A stretch of 64,000 nt of DNA from Lepraria neglecta (taxonomy: Eukaryota > Ascomycota > Lecanoromycetes > Lecanorales > Stereocaulaceae), in assembly GCA_033220425.1 (NCBI GenBank), contig CM065653.1:2666001-2730000 (forward strand). The letters are read 5' to 3'. The notes under the pieces are model-generated. The model worked only from the letters and a program-made list of their open reading frames with translations, did no database searches and was not told the DNA's origin. Of the stretch, positions 12,687 to 23,334 are shown piece by piece. The first letter of the stretch is position 1; the number at the start of each line of letters is the position of its first letter. The position numbers were made by a program, and so were the translations under genes.

Positions 12687-13862
12687 TTACATATTCCTAC
12701 CTCCGGTCACCTGTCTTTGTCAGCCATTGCGTCTTCCCCAACATGCGGAGAGCAAAAAAGAGTAAGCTCACCATAATCGTTTGCCCATTCACGTATGAGA
12801 AGAGCGGACTAGCAACGCCCAGAATGACACTCGCCGCCTCCGTCGCCGTGCCCGGTCTTCTGAGCGGTATGTCTGCATATGCAGTGCTTTCTCGTGCCTC
12901 CTTCTGCGCTTTCGGTATGCCAAGAGCGACTTTGCCGCCATCTGGAGTTGTTACGAAGGCACCTTCTTCTTTCGCGGCAGTAAGGCGGGTGAGGATGTGG
13001 CCGAATGCGATGCTGAGAATTTTTTAGTCAATTCGAAGGAAGAGAAAGACAAGAATACTGGGAAGCGTACGTGTTTGCGCGCACGCCGAACGAGGGGCCC
13101 CATTCTTTGGCTATGACCTTTGAGAGGCCGGTCACGCCTGCTTTCGCTGTTCCATAATTGATTTGCCCTCTGGAGGATCCAGTTAGTCGAAGCTTATACT
13201 AGTTTTAGATCCAGCACCAGTGAAACCCACGCATTCCCATTGACTCCGCTTGTGCTGCTGATATTGATAATGTTCCTTGGCTCTCCATCTTTGACTCTGA
13301 AGTATGGCGCTGCAGCTCTCACAAGCCTGAAAGGCGCGGTGTTGTGGAGAGCAATTATGGTGTCCCATTGCTTATCAGTCATCTGTGACCAAGTGTGTCA
13401 GCCATGACCCCTTTGTAGCTCCCACATGGGTTCCTGACTTTGTGAATTACACCGTCCCAAGTGAAACCGGCATTGTTGACAATGATGTGGATCTTTCCCC
13501 CTCCAAACTCGGCAGCCTTCTTCACCAGCTCATTGATATATTCTGCATTCATCATGTCACCTGGCACAGCTGTTGCTCGTCCACCGGCATCGTTGATAGC
13601 TTTTGCGACGGCATTTGCTTTGGCTGTTCGTCGAAAGCTGAGTCAGCTCTCACTTTCCATTGCAATGTATTTATGCAGCGGCTTGAGAGGGTTCACCAGC
13701 ATCAATGTCCTGCACCACAACCTTAGCACCCTCTTTCGCGAACAAGTTTGCAGCTTCTGCACCAATACCTTGCCCGCTACCGGTAACGATGGCGACTTGA
13801 CCGGATAGCATGCCCTTCGGGAAGAGATGCCCAGCGATCTGGGCCACGCGCTTTTCTGCCAT
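12687..13862 (-). CDS. Short-chain dehydrogenase/reductase (FabG-like)
   Basis: Six exons join in frame into 288 residues: 13697-13862, 13439-13623, 13231-13382, 13071-13169, 12772-13012 and 12687-12710. The Rossmann fold shows the dinucleotide motif TGSGQGIG at residues 27-34, DID after the second strand (NAD(H) rather than NADP(H) preference is likely), and NNAG. The catalytic set is S160 with Y173 and K177 (YGTAK). Later blocks are IAKEWGPSFGVRANTIAFG and PLRRPGTATEAASVILGVAS, ending in QTIMVTGGRNM. The last exon has only 24 nt. The C-terminus has no SKL-type peroxisomal signal and no N-terminal presequence is evident. The nearest described relatives are 3-oxoacyl-ACP-reductase-like enzymes, so the substrate is unknown. 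The donor of intron 3 (GTGGGT) was chosen because it alone keeps the NAGQINYG junction. Confidence 0.93.
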
Positions 13863-14105
13863 TGTCGCTGATACTTTACGAGCGGTTCAAACAGTAATGA
13901 AGTATATCTGAAGGTCAATTTCATTTGCGGAGATCGGATGGCAGCTGTTGACTGCCGAGGCATGACTTCATCTTGCCCTAACGAGCTGAACCCTAAGCTT
14001 AACTACATCTAGAAGTCTTCATCTTTTACGACTACGCCGAACCATCTACCACATGTGCAGTTCCTGGTGATTCTTCTATAGGACCACTTCCTTTGTTTAG
14101 GACAG

Positions 14106-14681
14106 CTACAAGTAGTACGATGCCTTCGCCTACATCCGGGTCTGGTTCGACAGGACTCACTCGTCGGGCTGGATATACCTTTCGGGATTTTTGTCTGTGC
14201 CGCATTGGTATTCGCAGGTTATCGATGGGGTAAGCACAGAAAGAGCTTGGGTACAGTAGCAGAGTTGCATCACGATGTCAATGAGAAAGGAATAGGATCT
14301 GAGGATAGAAAACAAAACAGGGGGAAGATACCTGAGGTCACAAGCTTTGTGCAGAACCAAGGCCAAGAAGACTGTTGTCAGGGATCATACGAGTTCATTG
14401 GTTCTAAAGCCTGCTCCCATTTTCGGGCAGGATCCTGGACAGTAGGGAACGGAGATGAAAGATCTTTATTGAACCAGCTCCTCGCCAGAGCTTCGATGCA
14501 TGTCCATATGACAGCTGATGGCAGACTAACGGTGGAGCTGAGAAATCAAATCTTCGTGCTGGGGTCGGATGGCTTCTTGTCGAATAGTCCGCACGTGACA
14601 CTAGGTCGGGCATTTGAAGTACCGAGCTCGCTTCCAGTTCTGCGTGCTGCTGCAGGCTTGTCGGGCTTGTACGATTGGTAA
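14106..14681 (+). pseudogene. Possible remnant of a Ser/Thr-rich single-span membrane protein gene
   Basis: An S/T/P-rich stretch (ATSSTMPSPTSGSGSTG) is followed, in another frame, by a hydrophobic segment (IPFGIFVCAALVFAGYRWG), a basic stop-transfer cluster (KHRKS) and AELHHDVNEKG. Many fungal surface proteins have this order: a Ser/Thr-rich ectodomain, one membrane span and a short acidic tail. The frame change without splice signals, and the lack of a clear ectodomain upstream, suggest a remnant. The 130 codons after AELHH are open to 14681 but match nothing I know. A chance open frame is the alternative. Confidence 0.28.
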
Positions 14682-14940
14682 ACATTGCTCGGCGAGTCTT
14701 GTCTTACGACCTGAGTCTCGCCTCGGCTCCCTTCTTATAAGCAACACATAGATGAGTTTCCGTGGTCCACCTCGGTTCCGCTTGCCGGTCTATCAAAACA
14801 TTTCGCGCCTCAGCTGCTGGCTCTTTGCTTTGGAGTCTCGGTCCTCTCATCGTAAGCATTTCACCTGAGATGGCGAGTGGCTGCACGCCTCAGAAGACTG
14901 ATTTGTCATGAGATTGGAGCTTTTTCGTCTCGAGAGCGTG

Positions 14941-15918
14941 TCATTTCCTTTTCACCTTTCTGATTATGACGACGTTCCCATCCAGCTGCCACTCTGTACT
15001 GTTGTTCTGGACGAGCTTCTCCCATTTATTCTGCACGGCTCTCTCAAGAAACTCTTTGTCGACACTCAAGTAGCTCCTTCCTAAGCAATCTAGAGCACGC
15101 TTCCTCATCCCTTCTTCGGCCCACTCCATTAGGCATTTTTGATACGTGGTTATCAGGTCCTTAATTTTCCAGAAAGCACACCAGTCACCATGCACCAATG
15201 CCTTGAGCACTGCCCCTACCTTAGCATCCATGTAATGGAAGCGGATTTTCACTTCATGGGCTGCAGATAGGTCATTCTGTCTGCAGCCTAGGTCAAGTAT
15301 ATAGTATCCCACAAACTCAGTATGTTCAGAGTTCGTGAGGGCAGCCACTGGATGAATTTGGAGCAAGAGATGCAGTAGAGCAGGATGGTAGGATTCCATA
15401 TGCTTTTCCAGTATCGTAGCGCGGATTATAAAAACGTAGACCCGTAAAGCGAATACATCCTTGCGAGCTGAAGCCACGATGGCTTCACGGAGTTTACGCA
15501 TGGCCATGAGAATGACTGACAGCTCCCTTGGATTATTACTTGGTCCATGATAAGCACTTCTCTCCGTATTTGCGAGTAAACCAGCGTTCTTGGTGTCTGT
15601 AGAGTCGTTCAAGGGAGTTCCGTTGAGGGACAGAGATCCGAATGTCTCGGCGAGGGCATCGCCGGTTCCGACACCAGCACGGAGATGGAACTCTTTGTAT
15701 CTTTGGAAGAGTTTACCATAGTATTTCTCTTGTGCTCGAAAGTCAAGAAGCCTAAAAGTACATTAGCATAAGTTGCGTTCTCACGTGCTGGTAAATATTC
15801 ACCTATCATCGCCTTTCGAGGGGAGGCCTATCTCTTCCAAGGGGTCCAAATACACAGCTTTGAGTCTATCCCTTTGTCCTGCAGGAGGCCGATACTTAGC
15901 AGCATCAACTTTTGACAT
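14941..15918 (-). CDS. CSN8/PSMD8/eIF3K-domain protein
   Basis: Two exons (15803-15918 and 14941-15751) join across a 51-nt intron into 308 residues. The start MSKVDAAKYRPPAGQRDRLK was chosen because it is the first ATG in the frame that splices cleanly. The C-terminal two thirds contain LREAIVASARKDVFALRVYV, HPALLHLLLQIHP and YYILDLGCRQNDLSAAHEVK, and end in the winged-helix-like region ALDCLGRSYLSVDKEFLERA. This is the helical-repeat plus winged-helix (PCI-like) architecture of subunits in the COP9 signalosome, proteasome lid and eIF3. It is a fungal relative of unassigned complex rather than canonical CSN8 or RPN12. It shares a 209-bp promoter region with the divergent PAQR gene. Confidence 0.82.
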
Positions 15919-16127
15919 GATCCAAGAAGCTGATGTATCTTGTTTACCAAGTACTCAAAATAATTTTCGAACTTGATAAGATTGGGAATGTCTTCAAGGA
16001 TGTGGAGAACTAGCTGGGAAGAAGACGGATCTTGCGCCAAGAAAACTGAGCCACACTTCAACCTGCCTTCTAGAAAGCGGGTTACTTCACAGACGTACGC
16101 GTATCTTCCTCCTCGTTGGAATCAAAC
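15919..16127. promoter_or_regulatory. Shared promoter region of divergent CSN8-like and PAQR genes
   Basis: The two start codons are 209 bp apart and point away from each other, so both core promoters must lie here or overlap the leaders. No obvious TATA box or repeated motif was found. Confidence 0.5.
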
Positions 16128-17294
16128 ATGATGACACGCCGTCTGCCTCCACGGGCACAAACAGCACCGATTCAAACCCTCCACAGCCTCCTCACAGCGC
16201 AAGAAGCCGACACCGCCACAAGGACTCGACCTCCCGCTGGCCCTTTTCTCCTCAAATTCGACGAGCTTCCCCCATGGCAACAGGACAACCATTACATACT
16301 AACTAAATACCGACCGGAGTCGAATTCTTACTTCAAATGTTTCCAGAGTCTCTTGTATCTGCACAATGAGTCCGTCAACATCCACAGCCACCTTCTTGGC
16401 GCTTTCCTCTTCTATTTTACATCTTTATCACTCTATGCCTTTGAACGGTACAATGTCTCCACCGCGGACGTGTTGGCTTTCTCATTCTTCTTCGTTGGTG
16501 CTGTTGTAGGGTCTTTCCCACTAGCTTTTGAAGGGTTGAAAGCTGATCGGCGGTTAGGCTTGTCTCGGCATGAGTGCTGTATACCATATGACAGCGAATC
16601 ATTCACCTGAAGTTCACCGGATTGGAAATCAGGTACGGAGTCGTTGTTGAGTCAATAGAAGAGTACTTATTATAGTCACGTAGCTTGATTACGTCGGCAT
16701 TGTTGCTTTAATCTCCGGAAGCTTCGTGCCCAGTGTCTACTACGGGTTCCACTGCGAGCCGATGCTGCAGAAGATCTACTGGGCTATGGTGGGTCTTACC
16801 TCCCAGTTTCTGCCATCTGCTGAATCTGAGGGCACCAGATCTCGACCATTGCTATTGGATGTACCGTCGTATCCGTGAATCCAAAATTTCGGACTTCATT
16901 ATGGAGGCCCTTTCGAGCCGGCATGTTCGTTGGGTTCGGGCTCTCAGCGGTCTTCCCGGTCCTGCATGGGGTCTACATGTACGGTGTTGAGCAAATGCAG
17001 CAGTCCATGGGCCTTTACTGGGTGATTTTACAAGGGTCCCTCTACATCCTTGGTGCTGCTCTTTATACGGTAAGATATCAATCAAGACGAAGTTGCATGG
17101 CGTGCATGGGCTGGAGTGCTGATTCGTTGAGAACGTAGGCGCGGATACCAGAGAGATTACACCCTGGGAAGTTTGACGTCTGGGGTAGCTCCCATCAGAT
17201 CTTCCATGTCCTCATACTGTTGGCAGCCATGTCACATCTTATGGGGCTGCTGACAGCATTGCATCATGCACGGACATCATCGCCATGCCGATGA
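16128..17294 (+). CDS. PAQR family (HlyIII/ADIPOR/Izh-type) membrane receptor
   Basis: Five exons join into 314 residues: 16128-16505, 16558-16632, 16684-16788, 16839-17069 and 17139-17294. The cytosolic N-terminus leads into WQQDNHYILTKYRPESNSY and LHNESVNIHSHLLGAFLFYF. The seven-helix core has the family zinc-binding histidines: SAVYHMTANHS after helix 2, and SSHQIFHVLILLAAMSH near the end. Other family blocks are LDYVGIVALISGSFVPSVYY and FRTSLWRPFRAGMFVGFGLS. Yeast Izh and human adiponectin receptors act in sterol, ceramide and zinc homeostasis; the ligand here is unknown. The open frame has ATG ATG at 16128, and either could start. Length and motifs look complete. Confidence 0.94.
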
Positions 17295-18011
17295 TACAGT
17301 GGATATTTACTGGACCAACAATGATCCCTGGGCTTACATCCTACATACTAATCAAACTCCGACGGTGCCGGGAAGAGACCGAATTCAGACATCCTTCAAC
17401 CACTGCCTTTCGCGCTTCAACGGCCGATCGGCCCGTCCCAGCTCTCGAATTGCTCCAGATTGAGACTGTTCCGAGCATGACTTCCATCTTTTGATAAAGC
17501 AGTGTCATCTAGGACTTCTCTCGCCTCAGAAGAATAAGCCGAGACTTCCTGGACAGCTGGCCACACCGACATCCTTCTGAGCCTGTACAAAATAACAGTC
17601 AGGCTATGACGTCTGCTTCTACATCTAATCTGTTATGCTCAAGCCCTGATCCATGTCATCGGACTGCTACAACATGGGAAGCTACAGCGGCTGAACTAGC
17701 TTCTAGCTCTACCCACGGTACCTTGGAATCTACAATCGAGAGGCCCTGTGGTGAGCAGGATGTGTGAATTATGTCATTTTCATTATTGGGTAAGAATTAT
17801 GTGACTATCTCTACTCTACCATGAAAGAAACATTGCCCTTTTTCCCCTTTTGTGAAAATGAATCAAGTCTATATCAGCTCCCCCGTCATTGAAATCTCGC
17901 TGTTCCGAGCTCTTTTTGGCATGGCCCGTGCCATGTTCTCTTACATATGGAGGAGATTTCCTGCCAAACGCAGATAGTTCTACATCAAAACCCCGACGTG
18001 TTGGACAACTC
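17295..18011. other. Gene-free stretch between convergent genes
   Basis: The stretch is the 3' flank of the PAQR gene and of the convergent unknown gene. Short frames on both strands have no motif. I see nothing else. Confidence 0.5.
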
Positions 18012-19215
18012 TCAGCTTCGAACATCCGCCTTCGGGTATGGCTGTTGTGACGAAGCCCCCATCCTGGCCTCCTGTGCAGCCTGCTGTGCGAGGAGTTGGC
18101 GTTGTTGAAGTGTGATATAACCACCATCACAGATTGTGCCATGCAGGCCATCTTCTCCGTTGAAAGATTCTGTGGCTCGCTTGCAGTAAGGGATCTTGAG
18201 TGTCTCTAGGTTGAACCTCACATACTCACGGCCCTCTTTCGTGAAACAGACTTCTTTCTTTGTTTTAGAATCCAAGTACCAAGACATGACGTGAGCTAGA
18301 CCAGGTCCTCGCGGTGATCGAATATATCCTCTGGTTGACCCTCGCCGAACGATAGTGAATTGGAAGTCTCGACCAAAATGTCTCAGCACAGACCTTTTGA
18401 TAGAATTGTCCAAGGATTTGATCTTCCCAACAGGCGTACGGTTCCTGTCACCAGGTAAGACTCCCTCGGCATAGCTGCTGTTGAGTTCCACTGTTTCTGA
18501 AGCATAGTTCTCGCACTCTCCATCCCAGCTTGGCTCGCCGTCATTAGGCCAATGATATGCTAGCACGATCCAAGAATTGCGATCTCTGCCAGGTTCTAGG
18601 TCCACCACAAGAGCATGTCCGGTCTTCCTACACCGTTTCTCATCACCCTGCACAACCCATCCAAGCACAATGAATCGGCGTAACTTCTCTTCGTCCTCGC
18701 CTGGCGCTCCCTTGAGCTGGAGCTCCCCTTCGGACGGATAGCCGTCAGGATAGCTGATAGTCTCACATTGTGTACTTGCATAGGGCAGGTCAGGCTCAGG
18801 ATCATTTAGCTCGGCTTCAGGGAGGGCTCCGTTGCCTGGTATCAGCCAGAGCATATGAGTGCCATACACCCTTCCAAGAGGCACCAGGTCGAAGTTGCCG
18901 CGAGCTAAGATTGCACAGAACTGGTTGTTCTCTTCCTGCCTGGCGCCAGTCTGAGGAATCTTGTCGATGATATCCCAAAGGTCTTTTGGGGTAGCCTTGG
19001 CGGCTGTGAGCTATCGCTGCTTGGCCTGACTCTGCCGAGCAGCGTGCCAAGCATAAGTAGTCACTAATGTTTTTGCCGTTCATGAAGGCATGTTGATTCT
19101 TGTATCTTTGGAATTCTGTCTCTGCGAATGCCTCAGCAGTATCAGGGTTTTGGTGGAAAAGGGTTTGCGCGTATATACGCTCGCAAACCTCTTCCCATGT
19201 AGTCGGTGTAGCCAT
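18012..19215 (-). CDS. Conserved-looking protein of unknown function, 380 residues
   Basis: Two exons (19065-19215 and 18012-19003) join across a 61-nt intron with a GTGACT donor and CTCACAG acceptor. The product starts MATPTTWEEVCERIYAQTLF and contains KATPKDLWDIIDKIPQTG, CAILARGNFDLVPLGRVYGT, NSWIVLAYHWPNDGEPSWDG and HFGRDFQFTIVRRGSTRGYI, ending in a Gln/Ala-rich helix (LQQRQLLAQQAAQEAR). There is no signal peptide, membrane span or catalytic motif I recognise. W-rich segments such as VLGWVV, WIVLAYHW and MSWYLDS recall fungal accessory proteins of unknown role. The intron is needed because the first exon's frame would otherwise run on into low-quality sequence. The gene model is firm in exon 2 and likely in exon 1. 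Confidence 0.68.
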
Positions 19216-19917
19216 GTTGATCAACACTGGTGTGGTTGAATGCAGTTGGAAGTAGTTCAATGATGTGGCTGCCGATTGTAAGAATTGAGAGGTGGGTTTT
19301 GAAGAGATGGGAAAAGGTATTTAATGTACGAAACAAAATAATATCTAGCATGTAAGAAGCAAGTGATTTTATTTGAACATGACTCATGTATACGCCAAGA
19401 AAATAGCCAATCCCAGACTACGGTAATTTGCTCAACCTAGCAATTTCCGCCTCTCTGCTTGGTTTATCGGAGCTAAGCTATGGACAACGGGACATAGCAA
19501 ATCTGTAAATGAAGTCATAAGTGTTCAGACTTGTTCAACGCGCTCTACGAGGTATGTTTTCTCAGAGCTATTCCAGTTGCGAGACACGTTTCGGGAAAAA
19601 AGACGGAATTCTTACGGTCAGTTTGCTCCCAAAAATGTTCTCTGATTACAATTGCGGTCCAATTGTTGACTTCGAGATGCTGAAAAGAGAGCTTTAGTAT
19701 TTAAAGGTCACGAAGAAGTACGCTCTTGGCCACTACTATCAGTAGAATGGTGGGCGCTGCACGTACAAATGCCCAGGAAATGTTTGATAGAGATCAAGGC
19801 CATTGCTGCTATCTGCTTCGGTCGTTAATGCCTGTGATTTCCAGGAAACAAACAAAAAACTCCAAAAGGCGCATACCAATGTGTGTTTAACACTCATACA
19901 ATAGCAATTGCCAATTC
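19216..19917. other. Gene-free stretch
   Basis: The stretch holds the upstream flank of the 380-residue protein gene and the downstream flank of the secreted-protein gene at 19918. I see no convincing frame, RNA gene or repeat. Confidence 0.5.
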
Positions 19918-20550
19918 TTAAAATGGCCGACGCCCAACCTCGCCTAGCAAACATTCTTCTGCGAGTAGCACTATGATGGCGTTAGAACTGCGGCCTCTTA
20001 TCCAGATGTACGGAGGAGAACAACACACCTCAATCCCAGTCTCCAAAAGATTGCTCCCCGTTGTTGCGCAATTAGCCCGATGACTCTCATCATAAACGCA
20101 CCTCCCAACAATATCATTCCCAGTCGTCACATCATACACATCAGCATAATACATCCCATCCGGATGATTCTGCTGCTGGCCGACCCCGCAGATCCCCCCC
20201 TGTCCCAACACCAGCGCGTCCTGACACCCCGGGATATTCCTCCCGCAGTAATCGAAGAAGTTGTTGTTCACGTCGGGCCAAGGGTTTTCGGTAGCATCCC
20301 AGCTGTCGTCGAGGGTATTGGCTTGGCAGAGATCGCCGGGCTCGCCTTTGAAGATGAAGCCGCCTGATATCGTGCCGCCGGGATCGAAGGCTACGATGTC
20401 TTCGCCGCTCATTTGGCCGAGGTAGAAGACGTTGAATGGACCGTCCCGCTTCGTTAGTGAGGTATCGCCTTGGTGAGGCGTGAGCTGTGATGGGAAGGCT
20501 ATGGAGAGGGAGAGGAGGGCGGGGGGAAAGAGAATGACTGTGATCTTTAT
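19918..20550 (-). pseudogene. Small secreted cysteine-containing protein, start codon missing
   Basis: A single open frame of about 210 codons begins with a signal-peptide-like segment (KITVILFPPALLSLSIA), but the codon in the start position is ATA (20548-20550), not ATG. It continues through DGPFNVFYLGQMSGEDIVAF and holds at least eight Cys, as in GDLCQAN, FDYCGRNIPGCQDA, GGICGVGQQQNHPDG, GRCVYDESHRANC and IEVCCSPPYIW. It ends in GEVGRRPF. The family is unknown to me. Size, secretion signal and Cys content are effector-like. Possible explanations are a lost start (ATG to ATA), a short upstream exon joined at the CCTAG at about 20560, or initiation at the internal ATG of MSGEDIV, which would lose secretion. 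The coding part is otherwise intact. Confidence 0.5.
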
Positions 20551-22645
20551 CTTTGGCTAGGTTTGGGTTGTTTGGGTAAAGTGCTGCTTGAAGTCGAGTG
20601 CGTGCTAATGTGTTCGGTACAAGTAGAGGTTGGGACGAGGTGTACGAATGAGTTTGTTGGAGTGGGATGTTTGAGAGGCTGATGAAATGGAGACTGGCAT
20701 GGTGGACGTAGACCTTTTTATATTGCAACTTACACCATAGACAGCAATATCATTGTCTTTAAAGTGTTGTTCCATTGTAAGGAACCTCAGCGGGCAGTGT
20801 AGTGTTTCATTATTTCCGTGTTTGAGGTCTTTGATCCTTCGTGCTGATATGATCGGCGTTTCTCGTTGCTGATTCAGACGCCCAATGACTTTAGAAATTA
20901 ACGAACCAATTGAATCCATGCAATTCAGCCTCTAAAATATGATGCTTGCAATTTCGAGACGACCTTCGATTGAGGAGGATCAATTTTTTGTTGTCTGCTG
21001 CACGCTTACTAGAGACGGCTGTAGTCCAAGGTGGAACAACTCCGGGCTCTAGTTCTCGGGCGACATGGATCAGGGCTTCAAGATAGTAGATTATACTTAG
21101 AAGCAGATGTGAAGGCAGAATACCCTTGCACAGGCTCGGAGGAATGTCAGTGAGGTCAGCCGTTCAGAAAATCTCGGCTTGTTCTTCCTTGGACGGCAGC
21201 AAGGAGGGAGCCTTGGGGATACACAGTGTAGCAAGACCCTCGACTCCCTGTCTCTGATCTCTCTCCATGCTAGAAACGTCATTTAAGAGTGCTGTACCTG
21301 ATGATGCGGTATCCTAACATTGTCTACCGTAAGGTAAGAGCACGACTGATGAGTAGGATGTGAGCTTTCATTTAGGATAGACGGAGACTATCAATGTAGT
21401 TGTGGCGACGGTATCTCTATTGCGAGGCAAAAGTCATCTGTTCCCAGACTGTCATTGAATCAAAACCCGCGCTCCGCTACAAACCCATGTACAATGTACG
21501 CAGAAGCGTTTCCCATCCGCTACTTAGCCTTGGAGATGCTCCATACACCATAAAATGCTAGATGCTTTGTTTCCATGCAGCAGAGCAAAAAAAAAGCAAA
21601 GACCTATAACAGTGAACCAGCGGTAGTCGTCATCTTGTAGTAGCGCAAAAAAGGCACAGGAGTCAGTATTCGCTGGTCATCACCGACCCAGCTACTAATT
21701 GACCGATCTGAAACTTGTCTTTGGCAGAGCGGACGGGATGCCGATTATTTTTCAGTCTATGGCCATATGTACTGGAATTCGTCCTATTTAAAATTTAAAA
21801 TATGAAATCTGAGCTTGACTCAATTGCGGTCCTCATTACTCTGGCTCCTTTCTCTGATGGCAGTTCTTTCACTGATTGCGGTGCTTCCGTTGGCTGTGGC
21901 GCTGCTGTCAATAGTACCCTTGCTCTCGCTGGAGATACGGGTCTTTCGCTCCGCTATGAAGTTGGGGCCTGGGCACATGATAACCACCTTTTCTTTGGTG
22001 CAGGAATTGTATGATAAAGCGCATTCTTAGGACAGGAAACGTAGACACGTAGGAGATTGAAACCAAATTAGATTCATAACGCGCAGTCATAGAGCAGGAA
22101 GAAGTCGCAATGTATAGCTTTCATAGCCTCAGGATGTTTAAAGACCGCGTACATATCAAGGTTTAATCACAGCTTTCGATATCTAAGTGGTACATAGGGT
22201 TTACGGCCTTTAAACTTTTCTTTTGGGTACGAGGCAATTTATCTGAGGCAAAAAAAGCGCTTCATTTCATGTCGTTCACGTCTTGCGAGTCATAAAGCCA
22301 GGTTTGGCATAGAGCAGCCGGCAACTGTGGGTAATGATCCGGTGATGAAGCGTGCTCGAAGCGGAAGGGGGGTAGGTGTGAAGTGGTAGATGATATGTAG
22401 AAGCCATCACGTCATAGGCGACTCCACCACGATGTGATGGGATGGCGACTCCAGCCTTCCGATGTTAGGATCGATGCGCTTCGATCAAAGTAGACAGCTT
22501 AAAATTCGTGATGCTCCTGTGGGCTTCCACGACACCAACGCTATTGAATGCATACATTACTTCTCCCATGTTCGTACAGTGTATATGCCAGCTGGATCTA
22601 ACTCAGCATCTGAACATGTCCGTGAGACTGCTCAACTGACTGTGA
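20551..22645. other. Gene-free stretch of about 2.1 kb
   Basis: Frames of 60-100 codons occur on both strands, but none has a motif, signal peptide or plausible splice partner. Several overlap as antisense shadows (for example 21802-22014). I see no RNA gene. The upstream flanks of the secreted-protein gene and the small MCFG protein lie at either end. Confidence 0.4.
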
Positions 22646-22834
22646 TTAACAGCAGCGTTTCGCCACCATTGCCGCATTCCCTTGTGCCATTGCCGCGAAC
22701 CCCTTCTCCATCTTGATCTTGTCCTTCTCCTCTTTAGACATCTTGCTCTTCTTCTCGTTGGCTGCTATTGGCTTGACGTTGGGCTCTGAGGAGCCAGAGC
22801 TGGTGCTGGAACTTGGTTTCGAACCAAAACACAT
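22646..22834 (-). CDS. Small MCFG-start protein, 62 residues
   Basis: The frame starts MCFGSKPSSSTSS, has a Ser-rich linker and then a Lys-rich amphipathic helix (KMSKEEKDKIKMEKGF), ending in AAMVAKRCC. Tiny fungal proteins with an MCFG start and a KMSKEDKDKIK-like helix recur in Pezizomycotina in my recollection; their function is unknown. Cys2 and the C-terminal CC could be lipid-modified, which would place the protein at a membrane; this is inference. No intron is needed. Chance composition is possible but the pattern is distinctive. Confidence 0.5.
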   Translation of the reverse strand: MCFGSKPSSSTSSGSSEPNVKPIAANEKKSKMSKEEKDKIKMEKGFAAMAQGNAAMVAKRCC

Positions 22835-23150
22835 GACGCTTTATTGGTTACTACTGTACCAAAAGTAAAGACACAGTAGGAAATTGGAATTGGAAGAGCG
22901 AAAAGGCGTCTGTGGGGACAAAGAGATGGCCAGTCGAGGGTCAGAAGATATCTCAACTTGCCAAGCCGGTGGGCCGGAAATAGGTCAGTCTCTTCTTAAA
23001 TACTCATTGCTATGTCCTTGGAGTGCTCTTCATAGGCCTAAGTTGGATAACTCTAAAGGTAACGATATAATGGAAGGGTCTTGAGGTGTGGTTGATCCTG
23101 TTGACGGAACGAGAGACACTTCAGCCTACCGAGAGAAAAGCGCACAATAT
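22835..23150. other. Gene-free flank before a minisatellite
   Basis: This is presumably the promoter side of the small MCFG protein gene. No frame or repeat stands out until the tandem array at 23151. Confidence 0.4.
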
Positions 23151-23334
23151 TCTTGGAAGGAACGTTTCTGGCTACTATCGTTACTTTGTTGATCGTTCTT
23201 GGAAGGAACGCTTCTGGCTACTGTCGTTACTTTGTTGATCGTTCTTGGAAGGAACGCTTCTGGCTACTGTCGTTACTTTGTTGATCGTTCTTGGAAGGAA
23301 CGCTTCTGGCTACTGTCGTCACTTTGTTGATCGT
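23151..23334. repeat. Tandem repeat, four copies of a 46-bp unit
   Basis: Four head-to-tail copies begin at 23151, 23197, 23243 and 23289, each starting TCTTGGAAGGAACG and running through TTCTGGCTACTGTCGT to GATCGT. Copies 2 and 3 are nearly identical; copies 1 and 4 carry a few substitutions (mostly C/T). A fifth unit begins with TCTT at 23335 but diverges at once. The unit length is not a multiple of three and no frame runs through it on either strand, so it is non-coding. Recent slippage or unequal crossing-over fits the near identity. Confidence 0.95.
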
